Positions 7,808 to 16,275 of a stretch of DNA of 42,247 bases are shown here, piece by piece. The notes below the pieces were generated by a model. The model ran no database searches. It was not told where the DNA came from and saw only the letters and a list, made by a program, of their open reading frames with translations. Source of the stretch: Symbiodinium natans (taxonomy: Eukaryota > Sar > Dinophyceae > Suessiales > Symbiodiniaceae); NCBI GenBank assembly GCA_905221605.1, contig CAJNDS010002202.1:711001-753247 (forward strand). Reading direction: 5' to 3'. How positions within the stretch are numbered: the stretch's first letter is position 1; each line of letters opens with the position of its first letter. A program made the position numbers and the translations under genes.

Positions 7808-7900
7808 GGCTGCAACGGTTTTACCTGGTTGCAACGGTTTTACCTGGCGATCTGTACCCTCCCGATCCTCCAGGAAGGATCCTCAACTCTAAGCAAACAG
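7808..7900 (+). CDS. candidate exon with a 19-bp tandem duplication
   Basis: After CTCTAG the plus strand reads LQRFYLVATVLPGDLYPPDP then PGRILNSKQTG. A 19-base period (TGCAACGGTTTTACCTGG at 7811 and 7830) lies inside it, so the first residues come from a recent tandem copy. Confidence 0.35.
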
Positions 7901-7907
7901 GGTTTAG

Positions 7908-8062
7908 GGTTTAGGGTTTAGGGGTTTAGGGGTTTAGGGTTTAGGGTTTAGGGGTTTAGGGGTTTAGGGTTTAGGGGTTTAGGGGTTTAGGGGTTTAGGG
8001 GTTTAGGGGTTTAGGGGTTTAGGGGTTTAGGGGTTTAGGGGTTTAGGGGTTTAGGGTTTAGG
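7908..8062 (+). repeat. mixed TTTAGGG and TTTAGGGG array
   Basis: Heptamers and octamers alternate, then a run of about ten TTTAGGGG octamers. Confidence 0.92.
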
Positions 8063-8115
8063 CTTTCGGAAGACCTCTTGGCCCGTCGTTTTGGGGCTTA
8101 GGGTTTAGGCTTTAG

Positions 8116-8156
8116 GGGAAAACTTTTTGGCCCGCCGTCTTGGGGCATACTTGGAG
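8116..8156 (+). CDS. short coding-like piece, duplicated across a TTTAGGG block
   Basis: ENFLARRLGAYLE follows TTTAG. A diverged copy, EDLLARRFGA, lies at about 8080-8112 on the other side of a short TTTAGGG run. Confidence 0.3.
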
Positions 8157-8295
8157 GTTTATGTTATATACTTGTTAACCAAATATACCTGTACGTAGAG
8201 CCCGCTTATAAGCCCCTTGAGTGCCCTAATATGGGAACAATTGGGGTTGGTAAGTACAGTTATAGTTGGTTGATGAGTACCATGAACCTTCAAGT
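8149..8295. mobile_element. introner family A, copy 1
   Basis: The left terminus ACTTGGAGGTTTATG is mirrored at the right by CCATGAACCTTCAAGT. The interior has CTTATAAGCCCCTTGAG and TACAGTTATAGTTGG, shared with the copy at 13.62 kb. GT occurs just inside the left end and AG at the right end, as in spliceable introners. Confidence 0.7.
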
Positions 8296-8573
8296 AGGCT
8301 TGAGGGCTTATACCAGGTTAGGCCATGTAAGCCATGTGAACAAGATTCCTAAACATGTTTTTGCAACCCCAGTAGAGAAAATATGGACATAGCCCAAGTA
8401 CCTAGTATGGGATTTCAGGCTTATAGGCAATAGGGCTTATGTGTTTTGTCTTTTTTGTTTACGGCTTGGGGCTTGAGAGTTAACAGGAAAAACACACCTC
8501 AAAGAAACAGAAACCAAACCTCAAAACGCCCAAAAACCCAGATCAAAAACATGAAGACTCGTGATTCTGCCAA
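8296..8573. other. unique stretch, no gene seen
   Basis: Includes CAAGATTCCTAAACATG, AT-rich in part. I see neither a long frame nor a repeat family here. Confidence 0.4.
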
Positions 8574-9045
8574 CCCCAAACCCTAAACCCTAAACCCTGA
8601 ACCCTAAACCCTAAACCCTAAACCCTAAACCAGGCATCTCAGCCCTGCTCCCTTAGCCCCAAACCCTTAAACCCTAAACCCTGAACCCTGAAACTCTAAA
8701 TCCTAAACCCCTAGACCCCACGCCCGAACCCCTAAAGTCTAAGCCCGACACCCTAAACTCCAAACCCGAAACCCTAAATCCAAAACCCGAGACTTTAAAC
8801 TCTAAACCTGAAGCCCCAAAACCCGAAGCCCTGAACCCCAAAACTCTAAACCCCAAACCCGAAGCCCTAAACTCCAAACTTTAAACCCCCCAACCCAAAC
8901 CCGAAACCCTAAACTCCAAACTGTAAACCCCCAAACCCAAAACCCGAAACCCTAAACTCCAAACTTTAAACCCCCCACCCCAAAACCCCAAACCCTAAAC
9001 TCCAAACTTAAAAACCCCAAACCCAAAACCTGAAACCCTAAACTC
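8574..9045 (-). repeat. degenerate CCCTAAA tract
   Basis: Nearly 470 bases of CCCTAAA, CCCGAAA, CCCCAAA and CTCTAAA units. The minus-strand translation (GFRVSGLEFRVSGL) is a product of the repeat, not a gene. Confidence 0.92.
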
Positions 9046-9049
9046 GACC

Positions 9050-9112
9050 GACCTCGCTGCTATCCAGTCTGAGAGGCGCTTGTAGTGAACATCTGCAGGT
9101 AGTCCTGTGCTG
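9050..9112 (-). CDS. candidate exon, frame uncertain
   Basis: Minus strand reads STGLPADVHYKRLSDWIAAR, ending near GTCGGT. The alternative frame QDYLQMFTTSASQTG follows a GGGTCAG acceptor. Lies in the minus-strand exon run at 9.0-10.7 kb. Confidence 0.35.
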
Positions 9113-9119
9113 ACCCGAA

Positions 9120-9245
9120 CCCTTAAGTGTAGGGTTGAAAGTGTAGGGTTTAGGGTTTAGGGTTTAGGGTTTAGGGTTTAGGGTTTAGGGTTCAGGGCTG
9201 AAAGTTTAGGGTTTAGGGTTTAGGGTTCAGGGTTCAGGGCTCAGG
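9120..9245 (+). repeat. TTTAGGG array with TTCAGGG variants
   Basis: Two runs of near-perfect units separated by a GGGCTGAAAG interruption. Confidence 0.9.
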
Positions 9246-9412
9246 GGAAAGGATCGCTGCAGGAGGAGGAGTTTAGGGATTGGGGTCTAGGGCTGGGTGC
9301 CTCATGTAGGAGGCACTAACCAGGATGCGGGTCATAAAAGTCCACATGCAGAGGGCCTAAACCCTAAACCCTAAACCCTAAACCCTAAAGGTATGAGGGG
9401 GGGGGGGGGGGC

Positions 9413-9460
9413 GGAAAGGTTGGAGTCTATCTACCGGAAAGCTGGACGACGTTTCGGGCA
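9413..9460 (-). CDS. gene B exon (candidate)
   Basis: Minus strand: after TTCTGCTTCAG reads PETSSSFPVDRLQPFR. It joins in frame to the island at 9495-9556 if the 34 nt between them are spliced (GTGTGA to TTCAG). Confidence 0.4.
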
Positions 9461-9494
9461 CTGAAGCAGAAACACCATAATGCCTAGTTCACAC

Positions 9495-9556
9495 CGTCGT
9501 TTCCTTCGAATGGCACCTTCAGCCTAACTTCAATAACAGCATAAGCAGTCCGACGA
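9495..9556 (-). CDS. gene B exon (candidate)
   Basis: Minus strand reads RRTAYAVIEVRLKVPFEGND and leaves phase 1 before GTGTGA. Its upstream edge abuts the family 2 element, whose end supplies CCCAAG as acceptor. Confidence 0.45.
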
Positions 9557-9660
9557 CTTGGGAACTACTAACTGCTTAAGAACCTCCAAAAAATAACCTT
9601 ACAAGGGCAATATAGGGATTACTATGTTTCATTCTGTTTGGGTTCTTCTGCAAACAGTAG
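9557..9660. mobile_element. short inverted-repeat element, family 2 (copy b)
   Basis: AACTGCTTAAGAACCTCC at the left and GGGTTCTTCTGCAAACAGT at the right are imperfect inverses and match the family 2 ends at 1.46 and 32.71 kb. It lies between two minus-strand exon candidates. Confidence 0.5.
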
Positions 9661-9725
9661 GGAAGGTTGCTCATTCGCAACACCTGCATGAATCTGCCCC
9701 GAGGTCCAAGGAGAACAGCATGGTG
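9645..9725 (-). CDS. gene B exon (candidate)
   Basis: Minus strand reads HHAVLLGPRGRFMQVLRMSN then LPYCLQKNPN, open into the family 2 element. No canonical GT sits at the boundary. A GA donor (GAACCC) would fit. Confidence 0.4.
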
Positions 9726-9873
9726 TAAGATTTAGGGTTTGGGGTTTAGGGTTGAGGGTTTTAGGGTCTGAGGGGCGTAGGGCCTAGGGCTTAAGATCTA
9801 GGGTTGGAGTTTTCCGGGTTTCGGGTGCTTGGAACCGGGTCTTTACCAAGCATGCAGTACTTGCAGAGCTAAC

Positions 9874-9983
9874 CGGGTGTCTCACAGCCGACAGGCTCGG
9901 AGGCAACCTGCACTTTGTTAACGTCAAAGAGTATCAAAATTGCCTCTGTTGGAAGCTTCAAATACCCCAACTCATAGTCCAGG
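9874..9983 (-). CDS. gene B exon (candidate), strong open frame
   Basis: Minus strand after CTAAAG: LDYELGY, then KLPTEAILILFDVNKVQVAS, EPVGCETP, ending at GTTAGC in phase 1. Beta-strand-like hydrophobic runs and normal composition make this one of the better islands. Family not recognised. Confidence 0.6.
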
Positions 9984-10144
9984 CTTTAGGGGTTTAGTTT
10001 CAGGGTTTTGGGGTTTAGGGCTCTAGGGGGGGGGGGTTGAGGGTTTTCAGGCTTTAGGTTTTTTTGGGGTTCAAGGCATTAGGGCTAGCAGGAACAAACC
10101 CTAAACCCTAAACCCTAAACCCCAGAATTCGGACAGGCCACCAC

Positions 10145-10231
10145 TCTGCGGGTGTGAAAGCACGCGGACAAAGTTACCAGCTGGTCCATGGCCTCTGCAT
10201 CCAACTCCTTCTTCCTCAGGGACTCGGCAAG
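10145..10231 (-). CDS. gene B exon (candidate), strong open frame
   Basis: Minus strand: LAESLRKKELDAEAMDQLVT then LSACFHTRR, an amphipathic helix-like pattern. An alternative frame (VPEEEGVGC) is open too. The exon may begin after CCGAG at 10223. Confidence 0.55.
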
Positions 10232-10234
10232 TTA

Positions 10235-10315
10235 AACTGTGCGGTTTAGGGTTTAGGGTTTAGGGTTTAGGGTTTAGGGTTTAGGGTTTAGGGTTTAGGG
10301 TTTAGGGTTTATTAA
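10235..10315 (+). repeat. TTTAGGG array
   Basis: Near-perfect units between two minus-strand exon candidates. Confidence 0.95.
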
Positions 10316-10349
10316 ACCGAACAGCATTCATGAAGGTCCGAACCCACAC

Positions 10350-10467
10350 CCTCAGCCTCAAACCCAAGCCGAAACCACTCCACCGCCCGTGTCCTGTTTT
10401 GTTGAAGGAAACGGTCCCATAATCGCATACACTGTACACAAGGTGATGAGCCTTCAACACCGAAGCC
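10350..10467 (-). CDS. gene B exon (candidate), strong open frame
   Basis: Minus strand after TTGTAG, phase 0: GFGVEGSSPCVQCMRLWDRF then LQQNRTRAVEWFRLGFEAE. The frame stays open to about 10330. Two possible donors exist (GTGGAG inside, GTGTGG at the end). Phase agrees with the exon at 10612. Confidence 0.6.
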
Positions 10468-10611
10468 CTACAACCCTACAAGAAACCCTACACCCTGTAC
10501 AACCCTAACACCGAAAACAAAAACAGACCCTACACAAGACCCTAACACCCTAAACTCTGACAGGTTTAGGGTTTAGGGTTCAAGGTTTAGGGTTTAGAGT
10601 TCGCCCCTAAC

Positions 10612-10676
10612 ATTGCTCAGTGTCCGCGGCTTGATGAACACCTGGGTGCCCTCCGGCCATCCAATGGTGAGCTTGC
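10612..10676 (-). CDS. gene B exon (candidate)
   Basis: Minus strand: after GCCTAG reads KLTIGWPEGTQVFIKPRTLS, N to an exact codon end before GTTAGG. Both splice dinucleotides are canonical, and phase 0 matches the next exon. Confidence 0.6.
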
Positions 10677-11160
10677 CTAGGGTTTGGGGTTTTGTGTTTG
10701 GGGACTAGGAGATAGGAGTTTAGGGTTTTGGAGTTTAGGGGTTTAGGGATGTTTAGGGGGGATCTTGCCTAGGGTTTAGGGTTTTGCGGTCTGGGGTTTA
10801 GGGGTTCGGGTTTGGGGTTTAGGGCTTCGGGCTTGGGGTTTAGGGCTTAGGGGTTGTTTTGGGAGGTTTCGGGTTTTAGGGGTTTTAGGGTTGTAGGGTT
10901 TCAGGGTGCAGGGGGATAAGGGGTTAGGGCTCAGGGATTTCGGGCTCAGGGCTTGGAGTCATGGGGTCCAGGGTTTAGTTTAGGGTTTAGGGTTTAGGGT
11001 CTAGGGTCTAGGGTCTAGGGTTTAGGGTTTAGGGTTTAGGGTTTAGGGTTTAGGGTTTGGGGTTTGGGGTTTGGGGTTTAGGGTTTAGGGTTTAGGGTTT
11101 AGGGTTTCGGGTTTCGGGTTTCGGGTTTCGGGTTTCGGGTTTAGGGCTTAGGGTTTAGGG
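10677..11160 (+). repeat. TTTAGGG tract with many variants
   Basis: TTTGGGG, TTTCGGG and TCTAGGG runs dominate. A set of consecutive TTTCGGG units (11102-11140) shows local copying of one variant. No gene seen. Confidence 0.9.
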
Positions 11161-11164
11161 TTAG

Positions 11165-11381
11165 AAGAGGTTCCAGCTACCGACTCCAACTGCAACGAAT
11201 AGTCCATATTCGTGTAGCGATCCATCTCGGCGCAAGGCAAAACACTCACCAAGCAAAACTAAACTCTCCGAAAAGAATGCGGAAAAAGAAGGCAGAGATA
11301 CAGCGTTACTCTCGTGGGAGAATCGGGAGTGCGAGCTTCTGGAATCCTGCTCCTCTTGCGACTCTTCGGGTTGCGGCGCAG
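11165..11381 (+). CDS. gene C exon 1 (candidate), longest clean island
   Basis: Starts right after GGGTTAG and ends before GTAAGC with 72 uninterrupted codons and phase 1. Reads KRFQLPTPTATNSPYSCSDP, then a basic stretch RRKAKHSPSKTKLSEKNAEK, then EGRDTALLSWENRECELLES and a cysteine/serine tail CSSCDSSGCGA. Low-complexity, probably disordered. An overlapping frame beginning with ATG at 11277 is also open. Family not recognised. Confidence 0.6.
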
Positions 11382-11412
11382 GTAAGCGAGTTCCCTCTCC
11401 CCCCTCAACCAG

Positions 11413-11462
11413 CCGTCCATAGACGGCCGGCGAGGCGGACGACGATTCGAGGGTTTCTGGCG
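11413..11462 (+). CDS. gene C exon 2 (tentative)
   Basis: Reached by a 31-nt intron (11382-11412) with GTAAGC, a C/T-rich interior and CAACCAG. Reads AVHRRPARRTTIRGF into TTTAGGG sequence. A 41-nt alternative ends at CCATAG. Confidence 0.3.
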
Positions 11463-11779
11463 TTTAGGGTTTTGGCTTTAGGGTTCTGGGGTTTTGGAAT
11501 GGAGGGTTTGCCGGGGTTGAGGGTGGTTAAAGAAGCATGAGGTTGATATTTTTTTGTTTTTTTTGTTGGGGGGGGGGGGGGGGGGGGGTCGGTTCGGGTT
11601 CAGAGTTGACGGTTTAGGGTTTAGGGTCTTCTTGGAGTTGGCGATTCATGGAGCTTCGTGTTTAGAAGTTGAGAGTTTAGGAATTCTAGGGTTCGCCAAC
11701 TGCTTCTGCAACGTCTGGTTTAGGGTTTGGGGTTTAGGGTTTTATAGTGTTTAGGCTTAGGTTGAGGGAGTGGGGTTTA

Positions 11780-11880
11780 GGATGCAAGGACTCCCAATGC
11801 GAGACAAGTTGCTGTACATGTCGACGTAGTGGAAGCCCTTCCTGTGCCCAGGCTTTGTGATTTTCCTGCTTCCTAGCCCT
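11780..11880 (-). CDS. candidate exon, frame uncertain
   Basis: Minus strand reads GHRKGFHYVDMYSNLSRIGS. A second frame (KQENHKAWAQEGLPL) is open. Confidence 0.35.
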
Positions 11881-11921
11881 AAACCCTAAACCCTAAACCC
11901 TAAACCCTAAACCCCTCTGCA

Positions 11922-12012
11922 TCCCAAAACCACGCGAGAAGTAATGGCCTGTTTAAGGGTGAGCCCCGTGGGGTTTTCAAGCCCGAGGCCTACAAACCTC
12001 AAGCCTTCTCGG
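11922..12012 (+). CDS. gene C exon (candidate)
   Basis: Plus strand reads SQNHARSNGLFKGEPRGVFK then PEAYKPQAFS and leaves phase 1 before GTCTAT. It joins in frame to 12318-12361. Confidence 0.5.
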
Positions 12013-12029
12013 GTCTATAGGGTTTAGGG

Positions 12030-12295
12030 TTCAGGGTTGTTTTGTTATTTGTTTATTTAGTTATTATTCATTATGTTTTATGTATTTATTTGTTATTATT
12101 CTTTTATTAGCATTTATTATTATTATCTTTCATTATTATCTTTTTTTTTTTTGTTTTTTTTTGGGGGGGGGGGTGGTGGTGTGGTAGGGTTGTAATATTA
12201 TCGCTATGATTATTACTATTATTACGACTAGAATTATTTTCCATTGATTTTTTGTTGTTTGTTTGTTGTTTTTGTTTGGGGGGGGGATTGGGGTT
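12030..12295. other. AT-rich low-complexity stretch
   Basis: TTATTATT, TTTGTT and long T and G runs, no frame longer than a few codons. It would form part of an intron between 12012 and 12318 in gene C. Confidence 0.7.
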
Positions 12296-12317
12296 TTGGG
12301 GCTTATGAATGCTCCAG

Positions 12318-12361
12318 GCGTAACTCGAAAGCAGACTCTTGATGGCTTGGGGATGTTCAGG
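12318..12361 (+). CDS. gene C exon (candidate)
   Basis: Follows GCTCCAG, takes one base from the previous exon and reads GVTRKQTLDGLGMFR to an exact codon end before GTTTAG. Confidence 0.45.
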
Positions 12362-12422
12362 GTTTAGGGTTGGGGGAATGAACCCTTTTCTTACCCCTCT
12401 AATGTTCCATCTGCTTCAGTGT

Positions 12423-12447
12423 GCCCCCCCCCCCCCCCCCCCCCCCT
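12423..12447. repeat. poly-C run
   Basis: About 24 consecutive C. Similar C or G runs at 5619, 9398, 11571, 13806, 19570, 34400 and 34469 may have uncertain length in the assembly. Confidence 0.85.
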
Positions 12448-12540
12448 GGGGCCCACCGTGGAAGCTGATGTTGTCTCGCTTTAGACGGTCCCGGGACTGT
12501 ATACGGCCTCAAAAGGGATGAGGCTACATGAATCCAAAAA

Positions 12541-12645
12541 AGGGACAGCGGGGCCCGGCAATTGGTGTTAAAAGCGCGACGACACCCGGAAGACTTGACG
12601 AAACTGAGGACATCACCCTAAATGCCCGAACAACCACACACTCCT
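12541..12645 (+). CDS. coding-like island, two possible frames
   Basis: One frame reads KGQRGPAIGVKSATTPGRLD then ETEDITLNARTTTHS. Another reads DSGARQLVLKARRHPEDLTK. Both are free of stops over about 75-105 bases. Confidence 0.35.
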
Positions 12646-12713
12646 GAAAAAAACGGCAAACTCCCTAAAAACTAAACCCTAAACCCTACACCCTAAACCC
12701 TAAACCCTAATCA

Positions 12714-12771
12714 CGAGGCCCCTACGAAAGCGGGTGGAACATCTTTGCGCTAGCCCTGGACTTCCCAAACT
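12714..12771 (+). CDS. candidate exon fragment
   Basis: Reads RGPYESGWNIFALALDFP between telomere-like blocks. The aromatic-rich pattern is protein-like. Boundaries unclear. Confidence 0.4.
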
Positions 12772-12905
12772 CTAAACCTCAAACCCCAAAATCCTGCACC
12801 TAGCCTTCCTAAACCCTCAGCCCTCAACCCTAAACCCTGAACCCTCAACTGCTCCTAAACCCTAAACCCTGAACCCTCAACTGCTCCCAAACCCTAAACT
12901 TCCAG

Positions 12906-12940
12906 TCGGCTCCAAGGAACTTCGATTCTGCCGTCACCTG
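12906..12940 (+). CDS. micro-exon candidate
   Basis: Thirty-five bases between CTTCCAG and GTTATA. Readable as GSKELRFCRHL (phase 2 to 0) or SAPRNFDSAVT. Confidence 0.35.
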
Positions 12941-12975
12941 GTTATAGGGTCCTTTAGGGAGGGGGGCTCAAAGGG

Positions 12976-13150
12976 GGTTTAGGGTTTAGGGTTTACGGTT
13001 AGGGTTCAGGGTTCAGGGTTCAGGGTTCAGGGTTCAGGGTTCAGGGTTCAGGGTTCAGGGTTCAGGGTTCAGGGTTTAGGGTTTAGGGTTTAGGGTTTAG
13101 GGTTTAGGGTTTAGGGTTTAGGGTTTAGGGCTTGGGGTTTAGGATTTAGG
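12976..13150 (+). repeat. TTCAGGG then TTTAGGG array
   Basis: About ten TTCAGGG units followed by about nine TTTAGGG units. The switch shows a block of one variant amplified as a unit. Confidence 0.92.
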
Positions 13151-13291
13151 GTTTAGGGCTTTTGTAACCCTAGCTTCCCTAAGACTTTCACTACTCCCTA
13201 TGGCCCCCTAGCTTCCCTAAGCTTCCCTAGGTAACCTAGGTACCCCGAACCCTAAATCCTAAATCCTAAACCCTAACCCTAACCCCCCCCC

Positions 13292-13355
13292 CCGCCGCAG
13301 TGGCTTCTTGGTGCCTCTGGCTAGCGAAGCGATGATTTCCGAAATGTACATGGAT
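13292..13355 (-). CDS. gene D exon (candidate)
   Basis: Minus strand, after GGTGCAG: SMYISEIIASLARGTKKPLR. Joined across a 61-nt GT-AG intron (13356-13416) the frame from the next exon is kept. Confidence 0.45.
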
Positions 13356-13416
13356 CTGCACCACCCACTTGTGCAGGGCCATGGTGAGCGCACACGGCGA
13401 AGTACCGTCTGAACAC

Positions 13417-13622
13417 CTTGTGGCAGTCCCGCAGGACGTCCGATTGGAAGACATGTCCTCATAGAACAGCAGTCTCGGTGCTTTCTTCACCTCTGGTTCA
13501 GCAACTTCTTCTTTCGGCATTGGCTTTGCCTGCGCCATTATCTTTGGCATAGCCTGCGCTTCTGGCTTCTTGATCACTTCTGGTGCTGCTTTCACTTGGG
13601 GCGTCGAGAACCCCCAGGACCC
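13417..13622 (-). CDS. gene D exon (candidate) bounded by an introner
   Basis: Minus strand starts right after the CCGCCAAG end of introner A copy 2: GSWGFSTPQVKAAPEVIKKP then EAQAMPKIMAQAKPMPKEEV, AEPEVKKAPRLLFYEDMS. Lys/Pro/Glu/Ala-rich, like a linker. The last part (SSNRTSCGTATR) before GTGTTC is less typical, so the true donor may lie earlier. Exon start placed by the AG. Confidence 0.6.
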
Positions 13623-13768
13623 CTTGGCGGTTCATGGTACTTGTTATCCAATGATAACTGTACTTCTAGCCCAAATTTTAACCATATTAGGGCACGTAAG
13701 GGGCTTATACGTGAGTGATAGGTACAGTTATAGTATAGTTGGCTAGTAAGTGCCATGAACCTCCAAGT
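13623..13768. mobile_element. introner family A, copy 2
   Basis: Ends CTTGGCGGTTCATGGTACTT and GTGCCATGAACCTCCAAGT are inverses. The interior shares CCATATTAGGGCAC and AAGGGGCTTATA with copy 3 at 28.68 kb. On the minus strand its end supplies the acceptor of the exon at 13622. Confidence 0.75.
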
Positions 13769-13799
13769 ACGCTAGGTACCCCAAACCGTAAGCCCTAAC

Positions 13800-14053
13800 T
13801 TCTAGCCCCCCCCCCCCCCCCCCCCATGAACCCCCCTCCCTTAAGGACTCTATAACCTATGCTCGGATCTCACACTTAGGTGTGGTTTAGGTTTAGGGCT
13901 TTAGGGATTAGGATTTTGGGGGGCTTTAAGTAGGGGTTAGGGTTTTAGGACTTTAGGGTTTTAAGTAGCGTTTAGGCTTTTGGGTTTTTAGGGTCCAGGG
14001 ATTTTAGGGTTTCAGGTTTAGGGCTCGCGGGTTTCGAGCATTTTAGGGTTTAG
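13800..14053. other. poly-C run and degenerate TTTTAGGG sequence, no gene
   Basis: A 20-base C run, then CCCCCCTCCCTTAAGGACT resembling part of element families 2 and 3, then TTTAGGG and TTTTAGGG variants. Confidence 0.5.
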
Positions 14054-14143
14054 GGTCTTAGTAGAGTCAAGGTCATACAAGTTATAGGGTTCAGAGCCGC
14101 GGGGGCTGATGTTGAAGCGCCGCTTGTGCTGTAGAAGCGACCC
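14054..14143 (-). CDS. gene D exon (candidate)
   Basis: Minus strand, 30 codons: GSLLQHK, then RRFNISPRGSEPYNLYDLDS, TKT. Tyr/Asp/Asn-rich and clearly unlike the repeats. Other frames are shorter or poorer. Confidence 0.55.
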
Positions 14144-14159
14144 TCAACCCTCAGGCGCA

Positions 14160-14415
14160 AAAATACCCTAAACCGTCAGCCTTACCCTAACACCCTAAAC
14201 GCTCCGCCCCATAAACTTAACACACCAAACACAAAACCCTGAAGCCGAAACCTAAACCCGAAACCCGAAACCCCAAATCCCTAGACCCTAAACCGTAAAC
14301 CCCAAACCCCGAAACCCTAAACCCCAAACCCCAAATCCCAAATTAAACCCTAAACCTTAAACCCTAAACCCTAAACCCTAAACCCTAAACCCTAAACCCC
14401 CCAAACCCCAAATCA
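14160..14415 (-). repeat. degenerate CCCTAAA tract
   Basis: CCCTAAA with CCCGAAA and CCCCAAA variants, plus AATTAAACC and AAATCAAACC interruptions. Confidence 0.85.
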
Positions 14416-14424
14416 AACCGCAAC

Positions 14425-14500
14425 TGCCAGGATAAGGAGCCATGTCTGGCAAGGCGTGGTTGCTGACCTGCGCAGAAATGCCAGTTGTCCAGTACTATAG
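14425..14500 (-). CDS. coding-like island, strand uncertain
   Basis: Minus: VLDNWHFCAGQQPRLARHGS, with an acceptor GCCTATAG and donor GTCAGC around YWTTGISAQ in another frame. Plus: MSGKAWLLTCAEMPVVQYYR. I cannot choose. Confidence 0.3.
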
Positions 14501-14745
14501 GCGAGGGTTTAGGGTTTAGGGTTTAGGGTTTAGGGTTTAGGGTTTAGGGTTTAGGGTTTAGGCTTAGGGTAAAGAGTTTAGGGCTTAGGGTTTAGGGTTT
14601 AGGGTTTCTGAAGGATAAGCCTTTGAGAGTACAAGGAGATTCTATTACCCCAAAACGGCTAACGGTTTTCGCTAACGGTTTTCCTATTCTACAACAAAGG
14701 AAAGTACAGGGACAAGGAAGGCTGTAGACTGCACATTCAGCTGAC

Positions 14746-14814
14746 ATGGGTCGAGCCCTGAGAGCGCGAACGCTGCACTTCTTCAACGAAATTGTTTAAC
14801 CCCAGGATCTTCAC
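14746..14814 (-). CDS. gene D exon (candidate)
   Basis: Minus strand, 23 codons: VKILGLNNFVEEVQRSRSQG, STH, ending before GTCAGC in phase 0. Confidence 0.5.
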
Positions 14815-14871
14815 CCTACCAGGGTTCAGAGTTTGTTTTTAGGGTTTGGGGTTTAGGGTTTAGACCCTTAA

Positions 14872-15020
14872 CCCTAAACCCTAGACCCTAACACCCTAAC
14901 ACCCTAACACCCTAACACCCTAAAAACCCTAAAACCCTAAAACCCTAAAACCCTAAAACCCTAAAACCCTAAAACCCTAAGACCCTAAAACCCTAAAGCC
15001 CTAAAACCCCTAAAACCCCT
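14872..15020 (-). repeat. CCCTAACA then CCCTAAAA octamer array
   Basis: Four ACCCTAAC units, then about ten CCCTAAAA octamers. Same octamer type as at 0.28 and 30.85 kb, opposite strand. Confidence 0.92.
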
Positions 15021-15028
15021 AAACCCTA

Positions 15029-15136
15029 AAATGGTTCGGGTTGAAAGTCAGGGCCTGGAGTGAGAGCGCAGACTTTTGCGAGAGTGGCTTGCAAGGGGGC
15101 CCGCGCACGAAATGAAGCCGCAAGCTTGTCGCGAGT
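15029..15136 (-). CDS. gene D exon (candidate)
   Basis: Minus strand, 36 codons: TR, DKLAASFRARAPLQATLAKV, CALTPGPDFQPEPF. A second frame starts with ATG at 15140, just 3' of an AT-rich TATATAC stretch. That might be a promoter-like context but is unproven. Confidence 0.4.
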
Positions 15137-15157
15137 TCATGTATATAAAGTATATGC

Positions 15158-15388
15158 ATCTATTGGGTTTTGGGTTGAGGGTTTATAGGATTCAGGGTTT
15201 CGGGTTTAGGGTTTGGGGGTCTATTGGGTTTTGGGTTGAGGGTTTATAGGGTTCAGGGTTTAGGGTTTAGGGGTCTATGGGGTTTTGGGTTGAGGGTTTA
15301 TAGGGTTCAGGGTTTCGGGTTTAGGGTTTAGGGGTCTATGGGGTTTTGGGTTGAGGGTTTATAGGGTTCAGGGTTTAGGGTGTAGGGT
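15158..15388 (+). repeat. four-copy 54/61-bp tandem repeat
   Basis: CTATTGGGTTTTGGGTTGAG or its CTATGGGG form recurs at about 15160, 15221, 15275 and 15336 (spacings 61, 54, 61). Each unit ends in TTTAGGG-type sequence. A 7-base difference equals one telomere unit. Confidence 0.85.
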
Positions 15389-15514
15389 ACATATGGAGTC
15401 GCAGCCAGAAGACATGGACACTCAGTGCCGAAAACACCCACCCACCCACCCAGGCTACCCACAACCCACACGCACACAAACCAAAAAAGACGAAGTCGTA
15501 GCTAAAGGGTGGGT

Positions 15515-15582
15515 GGGGGGGGAGTTTGAAGAGGGGCCTCCAGCAAACCCAGCACAGCATGAGGTTCGTGCGCCGGGACGTA
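15515..15582 (-). CDS. gene D exon (candidate)
   Basis: Minus strand after GTGTGTTGCAG: YVPAHEPHAVLGLLEAPLQT followed by a proline run made by the C-rich tract. Good acceptor. The donor side runs into CCCACCC sequence. The plus strand is also open. Confidence 0.4.
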
Positions 15583-15702
15583 CTGCAACACACCTCAGCA
15601 AAGGCTGGGTGGGGAGGTGGGTGGGGGGGGCCTGGGGTTGAGCCCCCGAAGCCCAAAACCTAAATGCCGACCCCTCGGATACCCTTTAAGATGTCCTAAG
15701 GG

Positions 15703-15897
15703 ATGTCACTCAAAAATGTCGCCATGAAGGTTGCCGGAGGCATTGTGCAGACAAACCGGCAAGCCCTAAACTGGACAGGAGAAGGGTCTTGCAACACTCA
15801 GCCCAACAGCAGGCACTTGGACTGGTTTGAGGAGATACAACCGGACAGTTCAACAGCCGAGCCGGTGTTTAGACCATACCTCCACCCTCGAAGCTAA
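15703..15897 (+). CDS. 64-codon open frame, unknown protein
   Basis: ATG to TAG without telomere sequence: MSLKNVAMKVAGGIVQTNRQ, then ALNWTGEGSCNTQPNSRHLD, WFEEIQPDSSTAEPVF. Balanced composition with several charged residues. It may be an exon rather than a whole gene, as every neighbour is. Confidence 0.5.
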   Translation: MSLKNVAMKVAGGIVQTNRQALNWTGEGSCNTQPNSRHLDWFEEIQPDSSTAEPVFRPYLHPRS

Positions 15898-16099
15898 CAT
15901 AACTTGGATAAGAGTTTGGGGTTCAGTGTGTGTCCGAGTGCTTATTGTGGGTACTTGCCCTCTCCCGGACTCTGAAACCCCAAGCCCTAAACCGAAAACC
16001 GCAACCCGAACCCCAAGCCCCAAGCCCCAAGCCCGAAGCCCTAAGCCCTAAGCCCTAAGCCTACTAACTCACAGTCTTCAGGGGCTCTTATCTTATAAA

Positions 16100-16185
16100 G
16101 TTCATTTAGGTTTAGGGTTTAGGGTGTAGGGTTTAGGGTTTAGGGTGTAGGGTGTAGGGTTTAGGGTTTAGGGTTTAGGGTCTAG
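16100..16185 (+). repeat. TTTAGGG and TGTAGGG array
   Basis: Heptamers with a TGTAGGG variant in several units. Confidence 0.9.
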
Positions 16186-16275
16186 GGCAACAAGAGAGCC
16201 CAGCGGCCGCCCGTGATGGGCTTGGACCAGACGACCATGGCCTTAGTGCGCCAGGGACCCTTCAACGACTCGAGG
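16186..16275 (+). CDS. candidate exon with phase-0 ends
   Basis: Thirty codons exactly between GTCTAG and GTTGAG: GNKRAQR, PPVMGLDQTTMALVRQGPFN, DSR. One of the cleanest islands. Flanked on both sides by TTTAGGG. Family not recognised. Confidence 0.6.

Noticed and set aside
8149-8295. Splicing of family A copy 1 between LGAYLE and downstream sequence
   Set aside because: Using its GT and AG ends places a TAG stop immediately after the join, so that junction is not supported here.
8574-9045. Open frames rich in GFRVSGLEFRV and similar along the window
   Set aside because: Direct translation of degenerate TTTAGGG units. Seen wherever the repeat is long, in several frames.
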